Positions 34,705 through 43,065 are shown, counted from the first letter of the stretch. The stretch is 64,000 nt of DNA from an uncultured Clostridium sp. (GCA_947178445.1 CAMWYJ010000011.1:1-64000); one strand, 5' to 3'. Program-made: numbers and translations. The notes: a model not told the origin generated them from the letters alone.

Positions 34705-35883
34705 ATGAATGAGATTCAGTTAAAGTATGGCTGTAACCCAAATCAGAAACCATCCAGAGTATTTATGAAAGAGAATGGAGATCTTCCAATTAAGATTTTA
34801 TGCGGTAAGCCAGGGTATATCAATTTATTAGATGCATTTAATGGATGGCAGTTAGTAAAGGAACTTAAGAAGGCAACAGGACTTCCGGCAGCAACATCCT
34901 TTAAGCATGTGTCTCCGGCAGGTGCAGCAGTTGGTCTTCCGCTTTCCGAGGTGGAGCGTAGGATTTACTGGGTAGATGATATGGGAAAGCTTAGCCCGCT
35001 TGCAAGTGCATATGCAAGAGCGAGAGGAGCAGACCGTATGTCTTCTTTTGGAGATTTCATTTCTTTGTCGGATGTTTGTGATGTATCAACTGCAAAACTT
35101 ATTAAACGTGAAGTTTCTGATGGTATCATAGCTCCAGGTTATGAACCGGAAGCACTTGAGATCTTAAAGGCAAAGAAAAAGGGAAATTACTGTGTAATCG
35201 AGATTGATCCAGAGTATATCCCTGTGCCAATTGAACAGAAGGATGTATTTGGTGTAACCTTTGAACAAGGAAGAAATGAACTTGTAATCAATGATGAGCT
35301 ATTTGCAAATGTGGTAACACAGGAAAAGGAAATTCCAGAGCAGGCAAAGATTGACCTTGCCATAGCTATGATTACCTTAAAATATACCCAGTCTAATTCC
35401 GTATGTTACGCAAAGGGCGGACAGGCAATTGGTATTGGTGCTGGACAGCAGTCAAGAATTCACTGTACACGCCTTGCTGGTCAAAAGGCAGATAACTGGT
35501 TTTTGCGTCAGAATGAAAAGGTGTTAAATCTACCATTTAAGGATGGAATTGGGCGTGCAGACCGTGATAATACGATTGATGTATATATGAGTGATGACTA
35601 TATGGATGTATTAGCCGATGGTATATGGGAGAACTTCTTTACCGAGAAGCCAGAGATATTTACAAGAGAAGAGAAACGTGCATGGCTTGACCAGATGACG
35701 GATGTGGCACTTGGTTCGGATGCATTTTTCCCATTTGGGGATAATATTGAACGTGCTAATAAAAGCGGTGTAAAATATATTGCACAGCCTGGTGGTTCGA
35801 TCCGTGATGACAATGTGATTGATACCTGTAATAAGTATGGGATTGCGATGTGCTTTACGGGAATCCGGTTGTTCCATCACTAA
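34705..35883 (+). CDS. purH: AICAR formyltransferase (PurH C-terminal-type, standalone)
   Basis: Transfers formyl from 10-formyl-THF to AICAR. The 392-residue product starts with LKYGCNPNQKPSRVF (the usual RYGENPHQ-like stretch of the AICARFT domain) and contains the substrate motif SFKHVSPAGAAVG with catalytic Lys-His, then SNSVCYAKGGQAIGIGAGQQ. The MGS-type cyclohydrolase domain of bifunctional PurH is absent. AAAAGGAGAG precedes the ATG. It ends 36 bases before the GCCAAG hairpin and a terminator. Confidence 0.92.
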   Translation: MNEIQLKYGCNPNQKPSRVFMKENGDLPIKILCGKPGYINLLDAFNGWQLVKELKKATGLPAATSFKHVSPAGAAVGLPLSEVERRIYWVDDMGKLSPLASAYARARGADRMSSFGDFISLSDVCDVSTAKLIKREVSDGIIAPGYEPEALEILKAKKKGNYCVIEIDPEYIPVPIEQKDVFGVTFEQGRNELVINDELFANVVTQEKEIPEQAKIDLAIAMITLKYTQSNSVCYAKGGQAIGIGAGQQSRIHCTRLAGQKADNWFLRQNEKVLNLPFKDGIGRADRDNTIDVYMSDDYMDVLADGIWENFFTEKPEIFTREEKRAWLDQMTDVALGSDAFFPFGDNIERANKSGVKYIAQPGGSIRDDNVIDTCNKYGIAMCFTGIRLFHH

Positions 35884-35918
35884 TTTAAAACACAGTTCAT
35901 AATTTATTTCTGCGGGCA

Positions 35919-35954
35919 ACGAGCCAAGTGGCTGTTTACAGACATTTGGCGACT
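35919..35954 (+). repeat. GCCAAG hairpin family, copy 3
   Basis: ACGAGCCAAG (35919-35928) and ATTTGGCGACT (35944-35954) enclose the inner stem GTGGCTGT / ACAGACAT with TT loop; it keeps the G-A mismatch seen in copy 1 while other inner pairs differ. Confidence 0.72.
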
Positions 35955-35967
35955 GACGAAAGGGTAA

Positions 35968-35993
35968 AAAACCCCGCTTCTTAGAGGGTTTTG
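35968..35993 (+). terminator. Terminator after the purine genes
   Basis: AAAACCC (35968-35974) pairs with GGGTTTT (35986-35992) around an 11-base loop, with the T-tract formed by the right arm. It immediately precedes the tyrS promoter. An outer pairing GCGGG/CCCGC is an alternative fold. Confidence 0.6.
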
Positions 35994-35995
35994 AC

Positions 35996-36024
35996 TTGAC
36001 AAATATTACAACATTTACTATACT
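35996..36024 (+). promoter_or_regulatory. Promoter of the tyrS T-box transcript
   Basis: TTGACA (35996-36001), exactly 17 bases, then TATACT (36019-36024). One of the best promoter matches in the window. Confidence 0.92.
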
Positions 36025-36031
36025 GTAACCG

Positions 36032-36302
36032 AACAGCGATGATAAGAACAAGTAGTAATAAGAGATTCCCTACAGAAAGCAGCCGGCAGATGAGAGGCAC
36101 AGGGCAGGCTTGTTATGAATACCTCTTTGAGCTTCATACTGAACAAATCTTATTTTAGTAGGCTATGACGGGGTGATGTACGTTATCACATCGGGTATTT
36201 ATTAGGATACCTGCTAAGGCAATATATGTGAGTGTATTGTGAATTTAGGTGGTAACACGGGTTATATGCTCGTCCTATGTAAAAATAGGGCGGGCTTTTT
36301 TT
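36032..36302 (+). ncRNA. Tyrosine T-box leader
   Basis: Classical T-box upstream of a tRNA ligase gene. The AGTAA-containing stem I begins near 36052, the specifier codon is TAC at 36137-36139 (Tyr), and the T-box sequence GGTGGTAACACGGG is at 36248-36261. The terminator stem GCTCGTCCTAT (36268-36278) with ATAGGGCGGGC (36285-36295) has 11 pairs followed by Ts. Uncharged tRNA-Tyr should stabilise the antiterminator and allow tyrS expression. Confidence 0.95.
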
Positions 36303-36324
36303 CGTCCTATTATCATATCCGGTG

Positions 36325-36364
36325 ATTGCGAAAATCCATATTTCCAAAAGCAAAGTTTCGCAAT
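36325..36364. repeat. GCGAAA small hairpin repeat, copy in tyrS leader
   Basis: ATTGCGAAA (36325-36333) pairs perfectly with TTTCGCAAT (36356-36364) across a 22-base loop; the right part CAAAGTTTCGC matches the hairpin at 39816-39849. It lies between the T-box terminator and the tyrS start. Confidence 0.6.
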
Positions 36365-36396
36365 TTCCGAAAAATCATTGGAAGTGAGGAAAAAAC

Positions 36397-37623
36397 ATGA
36401 CAATCTATGATGAATTAGTGGCAAGAGGATTGATTGCCCAGGTGACAGATGAAGAAGAGATTAAGGAACTGATCAACAATGGAAAGGCAACCTTTTATAT
36501 TGGATTTGATCCTACCGCAGACAGCTTACATGTGGGGCATTTTATGGCGCTCTGCCTGATGAAACGGCTGCAGATGGCAGGAAATAAGCCGATTGCTTTA
36601 ATTGGCGGCGGTACAGCTATGATTGGTGACCCTTCCGGAAGAACCGATATGCGGCAGATGATGACGAGGGAGACGATTCAGCATAACTGTGACTGCTTTA
36701 AGGAGCAGATGAGCAAATTTATTGACTTTTCAGAGGGAAAAGCCCTGATGGTTAATAATGCGGACTGGCTGTTGGATTTAAACTATATTGACGTTCTGCG
36801 GGAGGTCGGTGCACATTTTTCCGTAAACCGCATGCTGACGGCAGAATGTTATAAGCAGCGCATGGAAAAGGGACTTTCGTTCCTGGAATTTAACTATATG
36901 ATTATGCAGAGCTATGATTTTTATGCCCTGTTCCAGAAATATGGCTGTAATCTGCAGTTTGGCGGGGACGACCAGTGGAGCAATATGCTTGGCGGTACAG
37001 AGTTAATCCGCCGCAAGCTTGGCAAGAATGCCTGTGCGATGACCATTACGCTGCTTTTAAATTCCGAGGGAAAAAAGATGGGAAAAACACAGTCCGGTGC
37101 CGTATGGCTCGATCCAAATAAGACTTCACCATTTGATTTTTATCAGTATTGGAGAAATGTGGCAGATGCAGATGTGTTAAAATGTATCCGTATGCTGACA
37201 TTTTTACCGTTAGAGCAGATTGATGAAATGGATTCCTGGGAGGGAAGCCAGTTAAACCAGGCAAAGGAAATCCTTGCATATGAGCTTACAAAGCTGGTAC
37301 ATGGGGAAGAGGAAGCTAAGAAAGCACAGGAAGCGGCAAGAGCTTTATTTGCCGGTGGCGGCAATTCCGAAAATATGCCGACAACCGTGCTTAGTGATGC
37401 AGATTTTAATGAGGAAGGAAAGTTAGGCATTCTTGATTTGATGGTAAAGGCTGAGCTTGTAGTCTCCAAGGCTGAGGCGAGAAGAGGCATTCAGCAGGGC
37501 GGTGTCACTGTTAATGGAGAAAAGGTTACAGATCCATTTACCACTTATGAGAAGACCGATTTTGCAGAGGATTTTGTGCTTAAGAAGGGCAAGAAAAATT
37601 TCAGAAAGATAGTGGCAGAATAA
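36397..37623 (+). CDS. tyrS: Tyrosyl-tRNA synthetase
   Basis: Charges tRNA-Tyr. The 408-residue class I synthetase has the HIGH-type motif [15 protein letters not shown] (residue about 47), the tyrosine-binding motif [16 protein letters not shown], the KMSKS variant [12 protein letters not shown] (about 230) and a C-terminal S4 RNA-binding domain ([18 protein letters not shown]). GAAGTGAGG precedes the ATG. The T-box specifier codon Tyr upstream independently confirms the identity. It ends before a good terminator. Confidence 0.98.
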   Translation: MTIYDELVARGLIAQVTDEEEIKELINNGKATFYIGFDPTADSLHVGHFMALCLMKRLQMAGNKPIALIGGGTAMIGDPSGRTDMRQMMTRETIQHNCDCFKEQMSKFIDFSEGKALMVNNADWLLDLNYIDVLREVGAHFSVNRMLTAECYKQRMEKGLSFLEFNYMIMQSYDFYALFQKYGCNLQFGGDDQWSNMLGGTELIRRKLGKNACAMTITLLLNSEGKKMGKTQSGAVWLDPNKTSPFDFYQYWRNVADADVLKCIRMLTFLPLEQIDEMDSWEGSQLNQAKEILAYELTKLVHGEEEAKKAQEAARALFAGGGNSENMPTTVLSDADFNEEGKLGILDLMVKAELVVSKAEARRGIQQGGVTVNGEKVTDPFTTYEKTDFAEDFVLKKGKKNFRKIVAE

Positions 37624-37649
37624 TAAAACCATAATATCATTGTAAAAGC

Positions 37650-37683
37650 ATCCCAGACTAATTTGTTGGTCTGGGATTATTTT
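37650..37683 (+). terminator. Intrinsic terminator of tyrS
   Basis: ATCCCAGAC (37650-37658) pairs perfectly with GTCTGGGAT (37669-37677), followed by TATTTT. Confidence 0.9.
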
Positions 37684-37773
37684 CGCTATAAAAAATAAGA
37701 TTTTGGGAACCAAAGCTGGTCTATCATTATCTTATATATGAATCGATTCAGTCAGACATGAGAAAATAGGTAA

Positions 37774-38022
37774 TTGCGAAACTCTGTTTTCGCTAAGATC
37801 CGTTGTACAATATAGACAAATCAACGCAGGCACACAGCACAAGGCATACCTTCCTACTAAGCTCGGCAAAGCCTCGCTAAGTATTCAGGCATTGCGCTGC
37901 TTGTCGCTCGCAACGGTGCTAAGTTCGAGGAAACCTCGCTAAGCACCGGCGGCTCCAAAGCACCTTGCTTATGATATTGTCTATATTGCACAACTAGGTT
38001 TTGGAAATAGAGCGTTTCGCAA
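37774..38022. repeat. 249-bp inverted-repeat element upstream of an ECF sigma gene
   Basis: The outer arms TTGCGAAAC (37774-37782) and GTTTCGCAA (38014-38022), and the inner arms GTTGTACAATATAGACAA (37802-37819) and its near-complement (37977-37994; 17 of 18 paired), are separated by exactly 19 bases on both sides. The central part holds a strong hairpin, GGTGCT/AGCACC with CGAGG/CCTCG inside. No ORF. The arrangement resembles a MITE or a large folded leader; it ends 37 bases before the sigma gene. No clear target duplication is visible. Between the tyrS terminator and this element I see nothing else. Confidence 0.78.
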
Positions 38023-38059
38023 ACGCCTTAGTAAATGCGAAATGAGAAAGGAAGGGCAG

Positions 38060-38551
38060 ATGACCGGAAAAGAACAACGATTACAGGCTGCTTTTATTGA
38101 ATGTATAGTTAAAAATAAAATTGCCATGTACCGACTTGCATATTCCATTGTGTTAAACAGGGAAGATGCAGAGGATGTAGTCAGTGAAACAATTTTAAAG
38201 GCGTATAGTCATTTGGCAAAACTTAAGAATATTCAGAAAATGAAATCATGGATATATCAGATTTTAGTAAACGAAGGCAGGGCTTATTTGAAAAAGAAGA
38301 ATCGGGTTTGGCTGGTGGAAGACCCTGATTATTTTGTCCGACAGGAAAATGATAGGCAGATCCCCTATGATTTACTGGATTTTGTCTATCAGCTTGAGGA
38401 TATTTATCGGGATGTCACAATCCTGTATTATTTTGAGGAATTCAAAGTGAAGGAAATTGCTAAAATTCTGGATATCTCCAATGGAACGGTAAAATCCAGA
38501 TTGTCCAGAGCCAGAGAGAAGCTGAAGAAGTTTATCACGGCTTATGACTAG
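38060..38551 (+). CDS. ECF-type RNA polymerase sigma factor
   Basis: The 163-residue product has region 2 (IVKNKIAMYRLAYSIVLNREDAEDVVSETILKAY in two parts, including the EDAEDVVSET motif) and region 4 with the helix-turn-helix FKVKEIAKILDISNGTVKSRL. ATG 38060 is chosen for its GGAAGG site; ATG 38042 would add six residues. It is followed after 49 bases by a gene for a one-helix membrane protein, the usual arrangement for a sigma and anti-sigma pair. The stimulus is unknown. Confidence 0.9.
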   Translation: MTGKEQRLQAAFIECIVKNKIAMYRLAYSIVLNREDAEDVVSETILKAYSHLAKLKNIQKMKSWIYQILVNEGRAYLKKKNRVWLVEDPDYFVRQENDRQIPYDLLDFVYQLEDIYRDVTILYYFEEFKVKEIAKILDISNGTVKSRLSRAREKLKKFITAYD

Positions 38552-38600
38552 GCAGAATAAAGATTTTTCCCGTTAAAACGAAAAGGAAAGGATGAGGTAA

Positions 38601-39794
38601 ATGAATAAAATAGATAAAAGGATAATGGAGGTTGCAAAACAGTCCGAATGTCCGTTAAATGAGGGATATGAGGAAAGAATGGACCGGTTATTGTCTACAT
38701 TGGAAAAAGAGGAAATAATGACACAGAGAAAAGAATCGGCAGTTTTTTTTACTAAGGCAGGATATGTAGTCTGTATGATAGCTGCAATATTGGTTCTTTA
38801 TATTCCCACATCTGCAGCAATTGATTATGTGCAAAAAAGGATGTCTAAGATAAGCGAAAACGACCGCGAAATGTATGAGGAACTGGTTTCTAATGCGGTG
38901 CCGGGCACAGAAGAGATAACCTATTCCAGAGAATTGTCAGAGGCGGAAAAGCAGCAGTATAAGGACTTATGGAAGAAATATGAGGAAAGCGGATTATTTC
39001 CAACAGGTGAGATAGAAATTGTGGATACGGCAGGGGAACACGACGGCAATTCTTTGTTGTATGAGATACCCACAAGAATCATTTATCTGCCGGAAAGAAC
39101 TTTAACGGAGGAGGAATGGCTGCAAATTATTGACTTTTATCACAAAGAGGACTACAGCCTGCAGCAAAGCGATTCTGCGAAGCAGGCAAGGGAGGAACAG
39201 GAGAAGGCAGAAAATGCAAGCCCCGGTGAAGACATGATATCCGAGGATATGGCAGTAAACATTGCATCGGATTACATGGAGAGAATGTTTGCCGCAGACC
39301 CTGAAGCAATGGAAAAAGAGATAGATTATTCGGAGGATTATGGAATAGAAGGAAGCGGAACCTATCAGATTGTGTTTTATGAAAATGATACGACATCATA
39401 TGTTGTAGATATCCATGCTCAGGATGGAACGCTTTCCGATATGTATCTGCAAAAGGAAGGAACTGATTTCTATGAAAAGCCGGCGCCAATCGATAAAGAG
39501 TTTTTTATTGAAAACTACAAAGGCGCAAAGGAGCTGTTTGTCAATATTTTTGGCTCTGATCTGGAGATTGCCGGGATTACCTGTGAGTACAAGGAAGATG
39601 AGGCAGGAAATGTACCACATGGCAATGTACTGTATTATGTGGAAATGCCTGACGGAGCTGCTTATCGGTTTTACTACAATGTAGAACAGGATATTTTCTG
39701 GATGGTACTGAATTATCCATATTATCGTACAGAGAAGCAATTAGAGGAGGAAGGTATCAGAGAAAGAGAGAGAGTCGTTATACCGATCGAATAA
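38601..39794 (+). CDS. Probable membrane anti-sigma factor / sensor
   Basis: The 397-residue product has a 50-residue cytoplasmic N-terminus, one membrane helix (about residues 52-69) and a large extracytoplasmic part. The outside portion starts with a helical, Glu-rich region and includes two mixed alpha/beta stretches (about 210-280 and 300-385). No zinc-binding anti-sigma HxxxCxxC motif is seen. Position immediately after an ECF sigma gene and topology support an anti-sigma role; the outer domain is not assigned. Possible cleavage by RseP-type protease is inference. Confidence 0.72.
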   Translation: MNKIDKRIMEVAKQSECPLNEGYEERMDRLLSTLEKEEIMTQRKESAVFFTKAGYVVCMIAAILVLYIPTSAAIDYVQKRMSKISENDREMYEELVSNAVPGTEEITYSRELSEAEKQQYKDLWKKYEESGLFPTGEIEIVDTAGEHDGNSLLYEIPTRIIYLPERTLTEEEWLQIIDFYHKEDYSLQQSDSAKQAREEQEKAENASPGEDMISEDMAVNIASDYMERMFAADPEAMEKEIDYSEDYGIEGSGTYQIVFYENDTTSYVVDIHAQDGTLSDMYLQKEGTDFYEKPAPIDKEFFIENYKGAKELFVNIFGSDLEIAGITCEYKEDEAGNVPHGNVLYYVEMPDGAAYRFYYNVEQDIFWMVLNYPYYRTEKQLEEEGIRERERVVIPIE

Positions 39795-39815
39795 GAGATT
39801 TGGATATTGAACAAT

Positions 39816-39849
39816 GGATGTTAGCGAAAACAAAGTTTCGCTAACATCC
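39816..39849. repeat. Perfect GCGAAA hairpin between convergent genes
   Basis: GGATGTTAGCGAAA (39816-39829) pairs perfectly over 14 bases with TTTCGCTAACATCC (39836-39849), six-base loop. Neither side has a T-tract, so it is not a classical terminator, but it lies between the two convergent stops and could work in either direction. Its core AGCGAAAACAAAGTTTCGC is shared with the repeats near 36356 and 37776. Confidence 0.7.
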
Positions 39850-39893
39850 TAATATATATTAGAGGATTAGAAATTGCTTACCGGATACAGATA

Positions 39894-41156
39894 TCAGGTA
39901 AGTTCCGCAATTTTGCTGACACCGACATATATCTGAGAAATTTTATACCAGGTTGGATAATCTACAATTCCGGTAGCAGGCAGATTAAAAATGGACTGGA
40001 ACTGCCGGACCGCAGCCGCTGTATTTGCCCCAAAGATTCCGTCCACTGCAATGGTTGGAATAGATGGGTAATTTTGTGCGATACGGTTTAACTGCTCCTG
40101 CATCATGCGCACTTTATCGCCACTGGAGCCGATGGATAAATCATAGCCGGGCCATGAAGAAGGGATACCGGCAATCTGTTCTGCTTCATTTACATACATA
40201 TTGTCACCATAGTAGTTGCGGATGATTTCCAATGCCGTGTAGCCCTGATCACCTAAATATTTAGAACCCCACTGGCTCATCCAGTTCGGGCAGGTTACCC
40301 GCTTGCCGTCACAATACTGGGTAAGAATTGGCTGTAAAACGTTTGGACGTGACAGATAATTGGCAAAATAACGGTCTACCACCTGAGAGATATTTTCGTA
40401 TATGGTTTTCTGATAAATCCATTTGTGGTCAAAAGCGGTGGAAGAGGTGATGGTGAAATCATAGCCCTTGCCGCGGTACCACTCCGTATAAACTCTGTTT
40501 AATGTAAAAGATACAATGGCAAGGATATTGGCAATCAAGGTCTGTTCCGGCCAGGTGGCATAGATTTCGCAAGAAGCAACATTTTTGATGTAATCCTTAT
40601 ATGGGACATAATAATCCCTGGCAGTCGTATCTGTTGGTGCACCATCATGTACTACGATGTATTCCGGCACAACCACGCGGCTTAAGACAATTTCGCCGCT
40701 TTCGTCCATCGGTTTAATTTCATCCTCTGCAATTTTGGGAGGATAGTATTCCCAAAGTGTATGCCCGCCAATTACAGTCGGATTATAGTCCTGTTCATTG
40801 ATGACAAGCGGTGTCATACGGATGTTTTGAAGTCCGGTTTCCCCGGAGAAAATCTGCACACCGGATATAATGGTATCTTCATATCCGGAAGCACTTATTT
40901 TTAAATTGTACTCACTATAGGGTTGGTTATCGGTAGGTTCCATAGAATATTCCAAAGGTGGTGCATTCAAGTCAATATTTTCTGTTCTGCCGTCTTGGTC
41001 TGTTTCAATTACCTCTAACGTGTCGCTTGGATTTCCTGTGGAAGAAATTTCAATCCTTGCGTTCCGTACCGGAATCTGGTTATCCGTTGAAACTGCGCTC
41101 ACCTGTAAATATCCTGTATCTATGTTATCCTGTAAAGCACTTAAATGATGTTTCAT
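39894..41156 (-). CDS. SpoIID-like peptidoglycan protein with C-terminal PG-binding domain
   Basis: The 420-residue product has an N-terminal beta-sandwich of carboxypeptidase-regulatory type (about residues 10-105) and a SpoIID/LytB-like middle (about 180-325). The middle includes WPEQTLIANILAIVSFTLNR and the NWMSQWGSKYLGDQGYTALE stretch that matches the typical MSQWGA...QGYsY..IL motif. A peptidoglycan_binding_1 domain at the C-terminus has GIFGANTAAAVRQFQ. No signal peptide is obvious. ATG at 41156 (complement), with AAAGGA upstream, is favoured over 41186. It is the only gene in its unit besides the upstream citrate synthase. Probable role in spore or cell-wall hydrolysis is inferred. Confidence 0.78.
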   Translation of the reverse strand: MKHHLSALQDNIDTGYLQVSAVSTDNQIPVRNARIEISSTGNPSDTLEVIETDQDGRTENIDLNAPPLEYSMEPTDNQPYSEYNLKISASGYEDTIISGVQIFSGETGLQNIRMTPLVINEQDYNPTVIGGHTLWEYYPPKIAEDEIKPMDESGEIVLSRVVVPEYIVVHDGAPTDTTARDYYVPYKDYIKNVASCEIYATWPEQTLIANILAIVSFTLNRVYTEWYRGKGYDFTITSSTAFDHKWIYQKTIYENISQVVDRYFANYLSRPNVLQPILTQYCDGKRVTCPNWMSQWGSKYLGDQGYTALEIIRNYYGDNMYVNEAEQIAGIPSSWPGYDLSIGSSGDKVRMMQEQLNRIAQNYPSIPTIAVDGIFGANTAAAVRQFQSIFNLPATGIVDYPTWYKISQIYVGVSKIAELT

Positions 41157-41271
41157 GGCAATCCTTTCTTTTGTCCCCAATAGCACATTTTTAATAGTAT
41201 ATGTTTAAGAAGATAAAAACGTGATTGAAATTATTGGGGTAGGAGGAGAGCCTTGGTTGACAGCCCCTTTT

Positions 41272-42663
41272 TTAATCCTCGTTTTTACGATTTTCAATGG
41301 AATCGTATTCTTTGTGAACACCCACAAACTTGTATGCCGGGCGAATAATCTTTCCGTGGTTGACTAGTTCTTCTAAACGATGGGCACTCCAGCCTGAAAT
41401 TCTGGATATAGCAAAGATCGGAGTGAAGAGTTCTCTTGGAATACCAAGCATGGTATATACAAAACCACTATAAAAATCAACATTTGCACAGACTGGTTTA
41501 AACAGCCGGCGTTTCTGGGCAATCAGCCTTGCGGCAATTTCTTCAACTGTACAGTAAAAATTAAATTCTCTGGTCATTCCCTTTTCCTCACTTAAATGCA
41601 TGGCATATTTTTTTAGAATGACTTCTCTTGGATCAGAATCTGTATATACTGCATGCCCCATGCCATAAATGAGTCCAGCATGGTCAAAGACTTCCCGGTT
41701 AAGAATCCGCTCTAAATAGCTGGAAATCTCTTCTGTGTTCTCCCAGTTTGATACATTTACCTTGATATCATCAAACATTTCCTGTACTTTTAGGTTGGCG
41801 CCGCCATGTCTTGGTCCTTTAAGGGAAGCGATAGAAGCAGCAGTTGCAGAATATGTATCTGTTCCGGAGGAGGTTACAACATGGTTGGTAAAGGTTGAAT
41901 TATTACCGCCGCCGTGTTCTGCATGAAGGACTAAGCAGACATCTAATACCATTGCTTCTAATTCCGTAAATTGTCCGTTGGGGCGGAGCATTTGTAAAAT
42001 ATTCTCTGCAATTGATAAATTCGGGTTTGGATTCCGGATTACAAGAGAATCATTTAAGTTGAAATGTCTGTGTGCATGATATGCATATACAGAAATCAGC
42101 GGCATTTTTGCAATGAGCTGTAAAGACTGCATTAGCACATTTTGCACCGAAATGTCATCCGGATTATTATCATAGGAATAGAGTGTCAGCACACATTTTT
42201 GTAACGCATTCATAATGTTGGCAGACGGTTTTTTCATAATGACGTCCCGGACAAACTGGTTTGTCAGTTCACTTAAGTTGGATAGAATACCAATAAACTG
42301 CTCTAATTGTTTCTTTGTTGGCAGTTCACCGAAGAGTAGTAGGTAGGTAGTTTCCTCAAAGGCATAGCGGTGTTTTTCTTCACCACGGATAATATCCTCT
42401 ACATTATACCCCTGATAATAAAGTTTTCCGTCTGCTGGAACCTTCTTACCGTCAACAATTGTAGTGGATACTACGTCAGCAATTTCTGTAAGACCTGTAA
42501 GGACACCCTTTCCATTGCTGTCACGAAGCCCACGTTTCACATCATATTCGGAATATAAATTGAGATCAATCTCACCGGAAATCATACAATATTTTACTAA
42601 TTCATTAAAATTTGCGTACTGATCCGCAGGTAGTCCCATCATATCTTTATGTTGTGTTGTCAT
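41272..42663 (-). CDS. Citrate synthase
   Basis: Condenses oxaloacetate and acetyl-CoA to citrate. The 463-residue product has the catalytic histidines in LHAEHGGGNNS and KGPRHGGANLK and the third residue Asp in VCANVDFYSGFVYTMLGIP. It is of the larger Firmicutes type with an N-terminal extension of about 50 residues. ATG at 42663 (complement) is preferred to a GTG nine bases upstream which is part of the AGGTG site. No aconitase or isocitrate dehydrogenase gene is nearby. Upstream lies a promoter and a hairpin with T-tract in the leader. Confidence 0.94.
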   Translation of the reverse strand: MTTQHKDMMGLPADQYANFNELVKYCMISGEIDLNLYSEYDVKRGLRDSNGKGVLTGLTEIADVVSTTIVDGKKVPADGKLYYQGYNVEDIIRGEEKHRYAFEETTYLLLFGELPTKKQLEQFIGILSNLSELTNQFVRDVIMKKPSANIMNALQKCVLTLYSYDNNPDDISVQNVLMQSLQLIAKMPLISVYAYHAHRHFNLNDSLVIRNPNPNLSIAENILQMLRPNGQFTELEAMVLDVCLVLHAEHGGGNNSTFTNHVVTSSGTDTYSATAASIASLKGPRHGGANLKVQEMFDDIKVNVSNWENTEEISSYLERILNREVFDHAGLIYGMGHAVYTDSDPREVILKKYAMHLSEEKGMTREFNFYCTVEEIAARLIAQKRRLFKPVCANVDFYSGFVYTMLGIPRELFTPIFAISRISGWSAHRLEELVNHGKIIRPAYKFVGVHKEYDSIENRKNED

Positions 42664-42736
42664 TTCAATCACCTGACCTTTTCTTAAAATTTGTGTATAT
42701 ATTAAGGTTTACTCAAAGACTTTACAAAATATGCAA

Positions 42737-42782
42737 AGAAAAAGACACTGAGCCATGATTCCCTCTTTGCAATCAGTGTCTT
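42737..42782 (-). terminator. Terminator-like hairpin in the citrate synthase leader
   Basis: On the - strand AAGACACTGA (42782-42773) pairs perfectly with TCAGTGTCTT (42751-42742), 21-base loop, then TTTTTC. It lies about 75 bases upstream of the citrate synthase start and just after the predicted start site, so it would act as an attenuator. On the + strand the hairpin has no T-tract. Confidence 0.62.
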
Positions 42783-42794
42783 AAACCAATACCT

Positions 42795-42823
42795 ATTTTA
42801 AAATATTTTTGCTGTTTTGGCAA
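42795..42823 (-). promoter_or_regulatory. Promoter of citrate synthase
   Basis: On the - strand -35 TTGCCA (42823-42818), 17-base spacer and -10 TAAAAT (42800-42795). Transcription would start near 42788, giving a leader of about 125 bases. Confidence 0.7.
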
Positions 42824-43036
42824 GCTATAAATGGGTTTTATGTATTATCATGTTTTACATTGTGAAAGTAGAGCATAGATCCAATGAAAAATCTACCTAT
42901 AATATTACCGCTCCATTTATGTTTAAGTCAATAATTTCTTTTGGTGATTTTATTTGCATCAGTCATACTTCTTTTCATTTTTTTATAGTGAAAACGAAAC
43001 CAGCAAGGAAAACAATAAGAAAATGAAAATCATTAC

Positions 43037-43065
43037 TTGAAAGATAAAATCGATAGGTGTATAAT
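43037..43065 (+). promoter_or_regulatory. Promoter of the OFA transporter with palindrome at the start site
   Basis: TTGAAA (43037-43042), 17 bases, TATAAT (43060-43065). A perfect 12-bp palindrome TAACTCGAGTTA (43065-43076) overlaps the -10 and start site and may be an operator. The rest of the 42824-43036 gap is AT-rich and shows no other feature. Confidence 0.85.

Noticed and set aside
39816-39849. Classical intrinsic terminator between the convergent genes
   Set aside because: The stem is perfect, but neither strand has a T-tract; it is recorded as a repeat instead.
42817-43026. 69-codon ORF in the citrate synthase-OFA gap
   Set aside because: It has no ribosome binding site, overlaps the - strand promoter region and lacks any recognisable motif.
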